Part shown: in pieces, positions 40,960 to 51,198 of the stretch
Layout of the letters: each line of letters opens with the position of its first letter
Numbering within the stretch: position 1 is the first letter of the stretch
Source: CAWUKT01 sp963923035
GTDB lineage: Bacteria > Bacteroidota > Bacteroidia > J057 > JADKCL01
Direction: 5' to 3'
Assembly: GCA_963923035.1 (NCBI GenBank)
Contig: CAWUKT010000023.1
Location: 21,306 to 85,305, forward strand
Length of the DNA: 64,000 nt
Position numbers and translations under genes: made by a program
The notes under the pieces: generated by a model
Databases searched by the model: none
Seen by the model: only the letters and a program-made list of their open reading frames with translations
What the model was told of the DNA's origin: nothing

Positions 40960-42581
40960 TGCACCAACAATTTATGCGTCCATTTGCCCGCTGCTCCTTC
41001 CAACTCCACCAGGTACATGCCCGGCGCCAAACCACGAACCGGAATCTGAAACTCCTGTTCCCCCACTTCCAATTCCTCCCGCTTCATCACCCGTCCATTC
41101 AAATCCACCACCCGCAAAGACAAGGCTTCACTGAGGGATTGGTCAAATGTCAGGCGGAAATGTTCGGTAGTGGGAGTCGGATACAGTCGAGCTTGTTGGA
41201 GGTACGCAATTTCAGGACGGCTGGTTACAACGCCTGCCCCTTCCAAAGGAACCCGAATCTCCGGATGGTTGGGATCATTTGTCGTAAAGACCGCTTCTGC
41301 GGAAGACGACACTACCGCTGTAGGAGCATATTCAATCTTAAAGGCAAAGTAGTCGTCCCGTTCGAAGAGGGTCTGGGAATTGGTGACGGTAAATTCAGGT
41401 TGGGTGGTGGAAATATTGGAAATCGTCAGGTCGCCGAAGCCCTGGTTGGACAGGACGAAGGTACCGGTTGAGGTATTTCCGGTCGGTACGTCGCCAAAAT
41501 TGAGGGTATCGTCAAGGAACCATGCTTCCGGCGTCGTAGGGCCGGTATTGGTAGAGGCGATGGACGCAATGCGGTCACAAAATTCGGGGTGGTCCACGAA
41601 GGGATTCCGCACATTCTGGTAGCTCTCCACCAGGGTATTGCGGTTGATGTCGACGCTGTCGGGAGGAAACTGCTTGTTCCACTGGCGCAGGATCGCTTCT
41701 TGCCCGGCAAAAAAGCCATTGTAGTCCTGGTAGCGGATGACAAAGTACATCATCGCCCGGGCGACGTCTCCCTTGGCCGCGTCACGCGGCTCAAAGGTGC
41801 TGCCATTGGCTTTGGCGCCACCGTTCTGCCAGGTTGGATTGCTGACCACGCCAAAGGGCTTGTTGCTCCGTTGGGTATTGCTGTTTTCCGTCACCGCAAA
41901 GAGGTGGTGCATGTCGGAGCGCATCGGCTGGACCTGGTTGAACAGGCCCTGGGGAAAGGTATGCTCGGTATTGAAATTGAAGGTCGTCTGGGCATCGGGG
42001 CGGGTCGTATAGCCCACGGCCTGGGTGCCCGTATACGGGCAGGTCAGGGTGTTTTGGGCGGCGCCCTGGCCATTGGCGGCTTCGTTGTCGATGTCCATGA
42101 AGACGCGGTCCCGGGCGGGGTTGTAGCCCAGGTCGGTATAGCCAAACGAGGTCAGGGTGGAGAGGGCCGATTTGAGGTCCTCGTGCCAAACATCGAAGGT
42201 GAGGTCATAATAGGAGTCAACGTGCCGGACGAAGGCAAAGACAAAGGCATTGAGTTGGACTGGGTGGGAAGAGGAACGAATGATCAATTGGTCCCCTGTG
42301 CGGACATTCTGGACCGGCTTGCATTTCACATCAAAGGTAAATGTCCCCCCGGGAGCGACCGAAAAGCCATTGGTGGAGGCGGAAAAGGCCTCGCTTTCCC
42401 AGAGTCCGACCTCGGTGGCCACGTAGGTGATAGGCGTATTGTTGGTGACCGTGACCTGGATCGTTGCCGAGTCGCCGGTGAATACGGTAAAGAAGTTGAT
42501 GGGATCGGGCGAGATCGTCACTTGAGAAACCATCGGAAGGGGAAGCAGCAGCAAAGCAATCAGGTACCAGTTCAAACGCAT
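40956..42581 (-). CDS. Secreted endonuclease I (His-Me finger) with T9SS type A sorting domain
   Basis: I start at ATG 42581 (MRLNWYLIALLLLP), which gives a clean signal peptide and 541 aa. An Ig-like/ASPM-type domain lies at about 20-110. The nuclease core has 'TEHTFPQGLF', 'SDMHHLFAV' and 'EPRDAAKGDVARAMMYF', as in endonuclease I (EndA/NucM), a metal-dependent nonspecific nuclease. A second Ig-like 'choice-of-anchor D' repeat follows ('LNFGDVPTGNTSTGTFVLSNQGFG'). The last 80 residues are a sorting domain (YPTPTTEHFRL ... GMYLVELEG). It probably degrades extracellular DNA for nutrients or protects against eDNA. Confidence 0.93.
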   Translation of the reverse strand: MRLNWYLIALLLLPLPMVSQVTISPDPINFFTVFTGDSATIQVTVTNNTPITYVATEVGLWESEAFSASTNGFSVAPGGTFTFDVKCKPVQNVRTGDQLIIRSSSHPVQLNAFVFAFVRHVDSYYDLTFDVWHEDLKSALSTLTSFGYTDLGYNPARDRVFMDIDNEAANGQGAAQNTLTCPYTGTQAVGYTTRPDAQTTFNFNTEHTFPQGLFNQVQPMRSDMHHLFAVTENSNTQRSNKPFGVVSNPTWQNGGAKANGSTFEPRDAAKGDVARAMMYFVIRYQDYNGFFAGQEAILRQWNKQFPPDSVDINRNTLVESYQNVRNPFVDHPEFCDRIASIASTNTGPTTPEAWFLDDTLNFGDVPTGNTSTGTFVLSNQGFGDLTISNISTTQPEFTVTNSQTLFERDDYFAFKIEYAPTAVVSSSAEAVFTTNDPNHPEIRVPLEGAGVVTSRPEIAYLQQARLYPTPTTEHFRLTFDQSLSEALSLRVVDLNGRVMKREELEVGEQEFQIPVRGLAPGMYLVELEGAAGKWTHKLLVQ

Positions 42582-42748
42582 GCGGCAATTTAGGAAAAAT
42601 ATCGGGTCGGGGAATGTCCGCCCGGATGGCCTTGCACTCCCCGGAAAGTAGCCGGTTTCCCTCGACAGTACCCTCAAAAGGGTGATTTAAAGCCCAATTT
42701 GTCCCAATCATCGAGTTTATTGAGGCATTTCACCCTTTTTTAACTTAA

Positions 42749-45700
42749 TTGATGGTGCTAGTATTCACGACCATTCAATTTATTACCCGTAGCGTTCTTC
42801 GTAATCGATATCTGTATCTTTTTCAACCAATTGTAGCTCTACTTATCAAGTCTAATATCCATATACCCCGGCAAGGTAGGCACCTGTTTTTGCTCCCCTT
42901 GCCCAAGTTCATTGCCCTCTTGTGCAGCCTGCTCCTTATCATCGGAGCATCCGGCTTGGTCCAAGCTATGCCCGGTCCTGGAGGGGGTTGGGGAGCAATG
43001 GAAGATTCACTGGTGTTGGGGAAAATCGATGAGCTTCCTACCCCTCCTTCCGCTCAAGCTGATCCCTTGAATTTCATGTTCCCGCCCAGTTCCGGCAATC
43101 CGGATACCCTGGTCAGCTTTAGCTCTGCCGGCGAGGAATACGCCCATGACATCGTCGTCGATACCGCCAACCAATGGGTCTACATGGTCGGTGCATTCGA
43201 AGTAAACAGCCTCTTCCCCGGATTGAATCCCAACGACATGAACCGGGGGACCGGAAATGGCTTTCTGGACGGCTTCCTGGTCAAAGTGGACTACAATGGA
43301 GTCATCCAATGGGCCGTGAACATGGGCGGTCCCGGAGATGACGAATGCCTCGGCTTGACCCTGGCGGCCGACGGAAACATCTACGTAACCGGATATTTTG
43401 ACGACGAAATACGATTCACCTCGGTCGGCCTCGGTTATACGACCCTGAGTCCCTTCAATTTCCGGGACATGTTTTTGGCGGCTTACAGCCCGACCGGGGA
43501 CCTCCAATACGCCACCTTTGGTGGGGGCCCCAACGACGATCTGGGCCTTGGCATCACCTCCAATGCCGCTGGCGTGTATGTTACTGGTGTATATGACGCT
43601 ACGGCCAACTTCAATGGGATTTTCACTGAATCCACCTACAACAACCGCATCAATGGCTTTGTGGCCCACTATGGCTTTAGAGGCCCCGCCAAGTGGGTCT
43701 CCGAAATCAAGAGCGACGCCGACGATATTGGAACGGGGCTGTTTCGGGAATTGGCCAACGCGATCGTCGCAGACGAAGCCAATGTGTACGTGATCGGAAT
43801 CTCGGAGGGGGACAATCTACGGTTCACGGATAGCTCTGGAACCGTCCTGCCCGCGCCCATCCTGACGGACGTCCGAAATGGTCCCAATACCTTCATTTGC
43901 AGCTACGACAGTGCGGGAACCTTTCGCTGGGGGACCCAAGTGGACGACGGGAGCCCGAACAAACGTGGCTACGGGATTGCCGTCGACTGCGACGGCGTCT
44001 ATGTGTCAGGGACGATCCACGACCAGGCCATCTTCCCCAGCGGATTCGTCGCCAATCTCCTCTACCATGACCTGCCCTTCCTCATGAGCCTGGATGAAAA
44101 TACCGGCACCGAACAATGGCGTCTGTTCCTGGAGAATTCGAATCCGGCCAACCACGAGGATGCCATCCAGGACGTCGTGGCCGATGGCCTCGGCAACCTG
44201 TACCTCTGCGGCAATTATGGAGCCGCTGATTTCTGGACCCCGGACACCACCCTGACAGCCGCCAATTCCCTCGATGGGTACATTGCGCGATTCTCCAATA
44301 CTGGCAATTTTGATTTTGCCGCTTCCCTCAACGGACCGGGCATTGATGGACTGTACAGCCTGGCCCCCGGAGGATTGGACCTTCTATTCTCAGCGGGAGA
44401 ATTCGCCAATTCCATCAGTTGTCCTCCCCAAACCCTTTCCGGCCCCAACAACCCCAATGTCCTGTTGTCGCGGATGGAGATTGATTCGGGAAATGTCAGC
44501 CTGTCCAATTGTTGTGCCATTCTTCCCATCGGGGGAACCACCGCCAGCAGCGCTGATTCTATTTGTCTGGGAGATTCGGTGACCATCTCCCTGACGGGCG
44601 AGCTCGGCAATATCCTCTGGGAGTTCTCCACCAACGGTGGAGCAACCTGGCTGCCCCTGGCCGCCCCTGCCACTTCGACCATCACGGATGCGCCCACCCA
44701 AAGTACCCAATACCGGGCCATCCTGTCTACCCAGCCGACCTGCCCCACCGATACCTCTTCCGTGGTGCAGATCGACCTGATCACGCCCCCTACCCCGGCC
44801 CAGGCCGGGCCGGACCAATTCATCTGTGGCGATACCTTCGCCATCCTTGCGGGCAATGCCCCCACCGTCGGCACCGGTGCATGGAGCATCGCCAGCGGCC
44901 CCGGAGCCCTCACGAATCCTTCTGCGCCCAATGCGCTCGTGACCGGGCTCGGGAATGCCCCTACCGTCCTCATCTGGACCATTTCCAATGGGCTCTGTAC
45001 CGACAGCCAGGACACCGTGACCTACCGGTCCGTGCCTTTGCCCTTGGTCGATCTCGGGCCGGATTCCACCGGCTGTGCCAGTGACAGCATCCTACTGGAT
45101 GCTGATCCCAACAACCTGTACCCCGGCGCGACCTTTACCTGGTCAACCGGAGCGACGACTCCTACCCTCCTGGCCCCGATTCCCGGCACCTACGCCATCA
45201 CCATCGATACCCTCGGCTGTACCGGCCGGGACACCATCAACCTACTGGCCCTCGGGAATCCGGTCCTGCCCCTGCCACCCGATACGAACTTCTGTGCGGG
45301 GAGCTCGGTCTTGCTCGATGCCAATCCCAATGGCGTCAATGCCAACGCGCACTTCCTTTGGTCGACCGGAGATACCACCCCGCAGGTCTCCATTGTCCAA
45401 GGAGGATGGGTAACCGTTCAAATCGGCATTGGTACCTGCCCGCCCATTACCGACTCGGTCCTCGTGAATGCCATTCCCGTCCCCCAAGTCAATTTGGGGC
45501 CCGATACCACGGCCTGCGCCGGTGACAGCATCCTGCTGGACGCCGACCCCGGAAACCTTTATCCTGGCGCCACCTTCTCCTGGTCCAATGGAGCCACCAC
45601 TCCTACCCTCCTGGCTCCGGTCCCCGGCAGCTACAACGTGGTCGTGGACACCCTCGGCTGTACCGGGAGCGATACCATCCAACTCCTTGCCTTGGGCAAT

Positions 45701-47308
45701 CCAGTCCTGCCATTGCCCCCCGATACCACCATCTGCGACGGAGACTCTATCGTATTGGATGCCAATCCCGGCGGGGTCAATGCCGGGGCCCAGTTCTTGT
45801 GGTCGACCGGAGACACCTCCGCCCAGATCATCGTGACGACGGGCGGACTCGTACAATTGGAATTGAATTTTGCAACCTGTCCGCCCTTGTCGGACTCGAT
45901 TCAGGTCACGGTCGCGCCGCTTCCCCAAGTCAATCTGGGGGCGGATACACTCTTGTGTGGGGGAGACAGCCTGTTGCTGGACGCTGACCCGGGGAACCTC
46001 TATCCAGGGGCCAGCTTCTCCTGGTCCAATGGTGCTACAACCAACAATATTTGGGTGACATCAGCCGGGAACTACGCGGTGACCATCGATACCCTGGGCT
46101 GCACAGGCAGCGATGACATTGGGGTCTCATTTACCAGCATTCCCCAGTTAACCTTGCCTTCGGACACCAGTTTCTGCGATGGCGATGCGGTTCAACTCGA
46201 TGCCAATCCCAACGGCACCAACAATGGTGCCCAATTTCTCTGGTCCAGTGGCGATACCAGCGCCCAGATTTCGGTCAACCAAAGCGGGATCTTCTCCGTG
46301 GCCATCAGCTTCGGCAATTGTCCCCCGGCGAGCGATTCCATTCTGGTCACTGCATGGCCCAATCCCGTGCTGGACCTGGGGGCCGATACGATGATTTGTC
46401 CCCAGGACAGCGTCGTCCTGGTCGCGGATCCCGGGATGGCCTATCCCGGTGCCACCTACAACTGGAATTCAGGCGATACCACCAACCAGGTGGTGGTCGG
46501 CAGCGGCTTCTGGCTCGTCGTCCTGACCGATGCCAACGGCTGCATCGGGACCGATGATGTCCTCATCAATCCGGCCAGCTCCAACCTGTCCTTTACGGGC
46601 CTCGACCCGAACTACTGCGAGGGCGATCCGGTCTCCAACCTGCTCCCCAATACACCCGGCGGACAGTTTTCCGGACCGGGTATCAACGGTAATAATTTTG
46701 ATCCAGGCGCGGCGGGGCCCGGCCTCCACATCGTGCAATACAGCTTCCTCGACACGTCTGGTTGTCTCTTCACGGTCGGGGATTCCACGCAGGTGGAAGC
46801 CCTCATCGTCGCCGATGCCGGTCCCGACCGGGAAGTCTATTTCTCCGAATCCAGCACCCTCCAGGGCAATGCTCCGCTCCCCGGAACCGGCCTCTGGACC
46901 ATCGTCCAGTCTTACGCCCAACTCGCAGCGCCCAACTCCGCCACCTCAGCGGTCGCAGGGCTCAGCGCAGGCAGCAACGTCTTCCAATGGACGGTCACCA
47001 ATGGAAATTGCCAGAGCTCAGATGAGGTCAATATTGTTCGGAATCCCTTCATTCCGGAGCGGATCTTCACCCCCAATGACGATGGGGTCAACGACTTCTT
47101 CGTCATTCCGGGGCTGGCCGACTATCCGGGCAGCAGCATGCAAATCTTCAACCGGTGGGGCGACCAGGTCTTCGCATCGGATGACTACCAAAACGACTGG
47201 GGCGGCCTGAATGCTTCCGGCAATCCCCTCCAGGACGATACCTATTTCTACCTCCTCACCCTGAGTGACGGGCAACAGATCAATGGCTATGTGGAACTCA
47301 AACGCTAA
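42749..47308 (+). CDS. Giant cell-surface protein with Ig-like repeats and T9SS type B (gliding-associated) C-terminus
   Basis: The 1519-aa frame starts at ATG 42749, but a TTG at 42899 would give a textbook signal peptide (MPKFIALLCSLLLIIGASGLVQA), so the true start may be there. Residues about 120-580 are SBBP-like beta-propeller repeats ('YAHDIVVDTANQWVYMVG'). Residues about 600-1400 are tandem Ig-like units built on 'CxGDSxxLDANPxxxxxGAxFxWSxGDT'. The last 90 residues form the gliding motility-associated C-terminal domain (ERIFTPNDDGVNDFFVIPG ... IFNRWGDQVF), which attaches via a PorP/SprF-type protein. It leads the surface triad with the two following genes. Confidence 0.93.
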   Translation: MMVLVFTTIQFITRSVLRNRYLYLFQPIVALLIKSNIHIPRQGRHLFLLPLPKFIALLCSLLLIIGASGLVQAMPGPGGGWGAMEDSLVLGKIDELPTPPSAQADPLNFMFPPSSGNPDTLVSFSSAGEEYAHDIVVDTANQWVYMVGAFEVNSLFPGLNPNDMNRGTGNGFLDGFLVKVDYNGVIQWAVNMGGPGDDECLGLTLAADGNIYVTGYFDDEIRFTSVGLGYTTLSPFNFRDMFLAAYSPTGDLQYATFGGGPNDDLGLGITSNAAGVYVTGVYDATANFNGIFTESTYNNRINGFVAHYGFRGPAKWVSEIKSDADDIGTGLFRELANAIVADEANVYVIGISEGDNLRFTDSSGTVLPAPILTDVRNGPNTFICSYDSAGTFRWGTQVDDGSPNKRGYGIAVDCDGVYVSGTIHDQAIFPSGFVANLLYHDLPFLMSLDENTGTEQWRLFLENSNPANHEDAIQDVVADGLGNLYLCGNYGAADFWTPDTTLTAANSLDGYIARFSNTGNFDFAASLNGPGIDGLYSLAPGGLDLLFSAGEFANSISCPPQTLSGPNNPNVLLSRMEIDSGNVSLSNCCAILPIGGTTASSADSICLGDSVTISLTGELGNILWEFSTNGGATWLPLAAPATSTITDAPTQSTQYRAILSTQPTCPTDTSSVVQIDLITPPTPAQAGPDQFICGDTFAILAGNAPTVGTGAWSIASGPGALTNPSAPNALVTGLGNAPTVLIWTISNGLCTDSQDTVTYRSVPLPLVDLGPDSTGCASDSILLDADPNNLYPGATFTWSTGATTPTLLAPIPGTYAITIDTLGCTGRDTINLLALGNPVLPLPPDTNFCAGSSVLLDANPNGVNANAHFLWSTGDTTPQVSIVQGGWVTVQIGIGTCPPITDSVLVNAIPVPQVNLGPDTTACAGDSILLDADPGNLYPGATFSWSNGATTPTLLAPVPGSYNVVVDTLGCTGSDTIQLLALGNPVLPLPPDTTICDGDSIVLDANPGGVNAGAQFLWSTGDTSAQIIVTTGGLVQLELNFATCPPLSDSIQVTVAPLPQVNLGADTLLCGGDSLLLDADPGNLYPGASFSWSNGATTNNIWVTSAGNYAVTIDTLGCTGSDDIGVSFTSIPQLTLPSDTSFCDGDAVQLDANPNGTNNGAQFLWSSGDTSAQISVNQSGIFSVAISFGNCPPASDSILVTAWPNPVLDLGADTMICPQDSVVLVADPGMAYPGATYNWNSGDTTNQVVVGSGFWLVVLTDANGCIGTDDVLINPASSNLSFTGLDPNYCEGDPVSNLLPNTPGGQFSGPGINGNNFDPGAAGPGLHIVQYSFLDTSGCLFTVGDSTQVEALIVADAGPDREVYFSESSTLQGNAPLPGTGLWTIVQSYAQLAAPNSATSAVAGLSAGSNVFQWTVTNGNCQSSDEVNIVRNPFIPERIFTPNDDGVNDFFVIPGLADYPGSSMQIFNRWGDQVFASDDYQNDWGGLNASGNPLQDDTYFYLLTLSDGQQINGYVELKR
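45050..46480 (+). repeat. Internal tandem coding repeats
   Basis: Three units of about 420-430 bases repeat nearly in register. Each encodes a pair of Ig-like half-units; for example the block coding for LLALGNPVLPLPPDT recurs at about 45241 and 45681. The copies differ at many third positions, so they are old duplications kept by selection. Confidence 0.75.
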
Positions 47309-48233
47309 CTCCAGGACCGGGATGCTCGTCGGGATCCTCTGGCTGGGGATGCTGATGGGTTTCGGGGGGCTTAAAGGCCAACACCTCCCCCACTTTGGGC
47401 AGTACATGTTCAATGGCCTGGTGCTGAATCCGGCCTACGCAGGACACAAGGGCGCACTGGACCTCGGCCTCCTCCACCGGAACCAGTGGCTGGGATTCAA
47501 TGGAGCGCCGAAGACCTTTACCTTCGCGGCCCACGCCCCCTCCCGCAACGGGAAAAACAATTATGGGGTGGTCCTGGGCCACGACCGGCTGGGACCGCGC
47601 CGGGGCAATATGCTCCGCGGCATGTACAGCTACCGCCTGTTCACGGGCGATTGGAGTGTGGCGATGGGTTTGCAGGGCGAAATGGGGTGGTTGAGTGTCA
47701 ATTACAATGATCTCGGCCGGGAGAGCCAGGGCGATCCCATTGCCGAGGCGAATTACCCGACGGTGATCGTACCGCAAGCGGGCACCGGGCTGTGGATCAG
47801 CCACTCCAAATTTTACCTGGGACTGTCCGCTCCCACCCTCATTCGGGTGAACAATTCCGCCTACGACCTCCACTTTGGCAATGCCATCAATTACCGCAAC
47901 TATTTCCTCACCACTGGCTTCATCCTAAGGGCCGCTCCCGATATCCTGGTGAAGCCTTCAATCCTCGTAAAATACACCCGCGAGAGCCCCTGGCAGGTCG
48001 ACCTCAATACCAATGTGATCCTGAAAGAACAGCTCAATCTGGGCCTCTCGTACCGCAGCAACGGCGTCGTGCTCGGCCTCATGGAATTCTATTTCAATGA
48101 GCAGTTCCGCTCGGGCATATCCTACGAATGGAACTTCGGTGACCTCAGCCGCTACCAATCGGGTTCGCTGGAGTTCACCATGGGCTATCTGTTCGGATAC
48201 AAAGTCAAAACCCCCGGCCTCCGTTACTTCTGA
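47283..48233 (+). CDS. PorP/SprF-family outer membrane protein
   Basis: The frame allows starts at 47265, 47283, 47289 or 47322; I report 47283, which gives 316 aa and overlaps the giant gene end. A signal peptide (MLVGILWLGMLMGFGGLKGQ) precedes 'HFGQYMFNGLVLNPAYAGHKG', the hallmark of PorP/SprF proteins, which form an outer-membrane barrel and anchor type B T9SS cargo. It is almost certainly the dedicated partner of the giant protein upstream. Confidence 0.93.
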   Translation: MAMWNSNANSRTGMLVGILWLGMLMGFGGLKGQHLPHFGQYMFNGLVLNPAYAGHKGALDLGLLHRNQWLGFNGAPKTFTFAAHAPSRNGKNNYGVVLGHDRLGPRRGNMLRGMYSYRLFTGDWSVAMGLQGEMGWLSVNYNDLGRESQGDPIAEANYPTVIVPQAGTGLWISHSKFYLGLSAPTLIRVNNSAYDLHFGNAINYRNYFLTTGFILRAAPDILVKPSILVKYTRESPWQVDLNTNVILKEQLNLGLSYRSNGVVLGLMEFYFNEQFRSGISYEWNFGDLSRYQSGSLEFTMGYLFGYKVKTPGLRYF

Positions 48234-48235
48234 CC

Positions 48236-50998
48236 ATGCAGCGATTGAAATACATAGGGATGGTGGTATTGCTGGTGGTGTCCACGGGGCTTCAGGGACA
48301 GGACCGCCTCCTCCGCGGAGCGGAGAAAGCCTTGGCGCAGCAAGATCTGGGGACGGCCATCCTCTATTATGAGGCGCTGGCTAGGAGAGGCAACCACGAT
48401 GCGCAGGAACAATTGGCGCAGATCCATTTCAAACTGCGGGACTACCCGCAGGCACACGCCTACTTCCAGCAAGCGGAAGCGTCCGGGTCCTTGGCGCCGG
48501 ACGCCTGGATGGCCCGGGCCTCTACCTGGCTGAGCCGGGGAGAGCCAGATTCCGCCATTCACTCCTACCAGCAGGTCCAGGCGCCCTCTCCCCGCCAGGC
48601 GGAGGCCCGGGAATTCATCGCCTTCCTGCAACAGGCATCGGCTCCGGTACCCGACAGCCAGTTTGTGACGGTGGACCGCCTGCGCTTCAATTCTGACTTC
48701 TCCGACTTTGCCCCGATGCGCTACGGGAATGGATTCTTGTTCTGTTCTGAGCGCCTGAATGCCGTGGCCGGGGTGACCTACTATTCTTCTACCAGTTCCA
48801 CGCCCCTCCTCAATATCTACTACGTGGAAGCGCGGGACAGCTCTTTGGAGGCGTTTGGCCGGGCCGGGAAGTTTGAAGGAAAGATCAGCACGCCTTACCA
48901 CGAAGGGCCCGCGACGTTTGCCGAGGGCGATTCCTTGGTCTTCTTTACGAGGAGCCGGGGAGCCAAGGGAAAAGGAAACCAGGAGATCGGGATTTATTGG
49001 GCGGAGAAAAGAAATGGAGAATGGGAAACGGAACAACGGCTGGAAATTCCGGGATTCGAAGACCGGGACGTCGGGTATCCCAACTTGGGGCCCGGGGGCC
49101 AATTTCTGATCGTAGCGGGGAGGGTCCAACGGGAGGCTGGTGACTGGGACCTGTACCGGGTGCCCCTGACGGGGACGGAGGCCGGCACTCCGGTCAATCT
49201 CGGCCCGAAAATCAATACCCGGGGCAATGAATCCATGCCCTTCCTCCACCCCGACGGCTCGCTCTACTTCGCCTCGGATGGCCATCCCGGTTGGGGCGGC
49301 ATGGACCTCTTCGTGAGTTATCCGGACGGTGATGCGTACCGTCAACCCACCAACCTCGGGCGCCCCATCAACTCCAATTACGATGATTTCTCCTGCTGGA
49401 TCAGCCCTCAACACAACCTGGGGCTGTTTGCTTCCAACCGCAAGGCCGGGGGCCGCGACGATGACATCTACCGCTTCCAACTCAACCGACCCCAGTTCGA
49501 GGAATGCCCGGAGCAGGTGACCGATAGCTACTGTTACCGGTTCTCCGAGGACGGACTCGACCTGCTCATGCCGGAAGGCTTGTACTTCGAGTGGGACCTG
49601 GGCGACGGGACCAGGACCACGGAACTGGAACCGGTCCATTGCTACGAAAAGGCCGGCGACTATGTGGTCAGCCTGATGCTGATCGATTCCATTAACGACA
49701 TTCCCATTTCCGCGCTGACCACCTATGAGCTCCAGCTCGAGAAGACCGTCCAGCCCTTCGTCTTGGTGCCGGATACCCATTACCGGGGTCGGCCCCTGGA
49801 ACTGAGTGCGGCCAACAGCCATTTGCCTGATCTGGAGCCAGAGGAATGGTACTGGGACTTCGGCGATGGCAGCTTCGGCAAGGGGCTTGAAGCCCTGCAT
49901 ACCTACGCCGACACGGGCATCTACGCGATCCAACTGGGGATCCAGGCGGAGGACCGGGCGACCGGACTGCCGGAGAAGGTCTGCGTGGTGAAGAATATCC
50001 GGATCGTGGAAGCCCGCGGAGAGGACGGCGATTATGCGGCCGTGGAACCGGTGGCGCCCCAAATATCTATGAACGCTCCCCTTCCGGGCCGCCTGAGCTT
50101 CGGCGTCCAAATCGGCACGTCGATGAGTCCCATCGAGGTACAGCCCCGGAATTTCCGGGGGCTCAATTCGATTCGGCGATTGCGGCGGGGGAATCACTAC
50201 CGGTACCTGATGGACCAAAATATGGACCTGGAGGCGGCCTACGAACGGCTACAGGAGGCCCGCCAGCTGGGCTATCAACGGGCGGTCCTCCTCGCCTTCC
50301 GGGGCGACAGCCTCCTGCCGGGCCAACCCTTCCGGGACAACTGGCTGCCGGGCGCTGACTATGACTTCTCCACGGTGCTGGTCTTCCCCGATGTGCCCAA
50401 CCGGGCTTCCCTGTCGAATGCCAAATTGGTCTGGGAGGACCTCAATAACGGCGCCAAGGTCGCCGAATCACCCGCCGATACCACTACGGGTTTCTTCCAA
50501 TTGGATTTGGAAAAAGGTGCGGTGTATAGCTATTACCTCGAAGCCAAGGACTATTTCCCTCAGTCCAGCTACCTCGCCCTCGACGAAAAATCAGATGCCC
50601 TGGTCTTTCAGGACACGCTGAAATTGGTGTCGGTGCAGGAGTTGATTGAGGAGGGGAAGCCGGTCCGGCTGAACAATATCTTCTTCGACTATGACAAGGC
50701 GACGCTGAAACCGGAGTCCCACCAGGAACTGTACCGGGTCCTGCGCTTTCTTCACGAAAACCCAGGGCTGAAGATCGAGATTGCGGGCCATACGGACAGC
50801 CGGGGCGCTGATGCGTACAACCGGGACCTGTCCCGGCGACGGGCCTCGGCGGTGGCGCGCTTCCTGATCAATTCGGGGGCCCAGGTCGCGGGCATTGAGG
50901 TGGAAGGCTTCGGGGAGTCGCGGCCAATCAGCTCCAATCGAACGGCCCGGGGCCGCAAGCTGAACCGACGGGTCGAGTTTCGGATTCTGAAGCGCTAG
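48236..50998 (+). CDS. PorE-like protein: TPR, PD40 propeller, PKD and OmpA domains
   Basis: The 920-aa protein starts two bases after the PorP stop. It has a signal peptide (ending LQGQD), TPR-like helices (about 25-130), WD40-like PD40 repeats ('SMPFLHPDGSLYFASDGHPGWGGMDLF'), two PKD-like domains (FEWDLGDGT, WYWDFGDGS) and a C-terminal OmpA domain (IFFDYDKATLKPES ... IAGHTDSRGADAYNRDLSRRRA) that binds peptidoglycan. This order matches PorE-type subunits that tether the T9SS trans-envelope complex or its surface cargo. Confidence 0.92.
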   Translation: MQRLKYIGMVVLLVVSTGLQGQDRLLRGAEKALAQQDLGTAILYYEALARRGNHDAQEQLAQIHFKLRDYPQAHAYFQQAEASGSLAPDAWMARASTWLSRGEPDSAIHSYQQVQAPSPRQAEAREFIAFLQQASAPVPDSQFVTVDRLRFNSDFSDFAPMRYGNGFLFCSERLNAVAGVTYYSSTSSTPLLNIYYVEARDSSLEAFGRAGKFEGKISTPYHEGPATFAEGDSLVFFTRSRGAKGKGNQEIGIYWAEKRNGEWETEQRLEIPGFEDRDVGYPNLGPGGQFLIVAGRVQREAGDWDLYRVPLTGTEAGTPVNLGPKINTRGNESMPFLHPDGSLYFASDGHPGWGGMDLFVSYPDGDAYRQPTNLGRPINSNYDDFSCWISPQHNLGLFASNRKAGGRDDDIYRFQLNRPQFEECPEQVTDSYCYRFSEDGLDLLMPEGLYFEWDLGDGTRTTELEPVHCYEKAGDYVVSLMLIDSINDIPISALTTYELQLEKTVQPFVLVPDTHYRGRPLELSAANSHLPDLEPEEWYWDFGDGSFGKGLEALHTYADTGIYAIQLGIQAEDRATGLPEKVCVVKNIRIVEARGEDGDYAAVEPVAPQISMNAPLPGRLSFGVQIGTSMSPIEVQPRNFRGLNSIRRLRRGNHYRYLMDQNMDLEAAYERLQEARQLGYQRAVLLAFRGDSLLPGQPFRDNWLPGADYDFSTVLVFPDVPNRASLSNAKLVWEDLNNGAKVAESPADTTTGFFQLDLEKGAVYSYYLEAKDYFPQSSYLALDEKSDALVFQDTLKLVSVQELIEEGKPVRLNNIFFDYDKATLKPESHQELYRVLRFLHENPGLKIEIAGHTDSRGADAYNRDLSRRRASAVARFLINSGAQVAGIEVEGFGESRPISSNRTARGRKLNRRVEFRILKR

Positions 50999-51198
50999 CT
51001 TCGGCGCGGGGCCGTCAGGGGCCTTCCGCGATAGGGATCGGAGACTTGTCTGAGATCCTCGGCCAACCGGAGGGAGGCCGAGATCGAGGTCGGAGAGCCC
51101 GGGCCACAGGCATCGCCCTCCCCCATTTCCTGCTCCTTCTCGCTGAACTTGTAACCTCATGGGATTTCTGCATTGAGAGAGTAAAACCTTTTGAGTGT

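Noticed and set aside
45050..46480. Repeats considered as a possible CRISPR or mobile repeat array
   Set aside because: The units are about 420 bases, in frame and encode Ig-like domains; they are coding duplications.
48224..50218. 664-residue minus-strand frame opposite the PorE-like gene
   Set aside because: Antisense shadow; the plus-strand gene has TPR, PD40, PKD and OmpA motifs.
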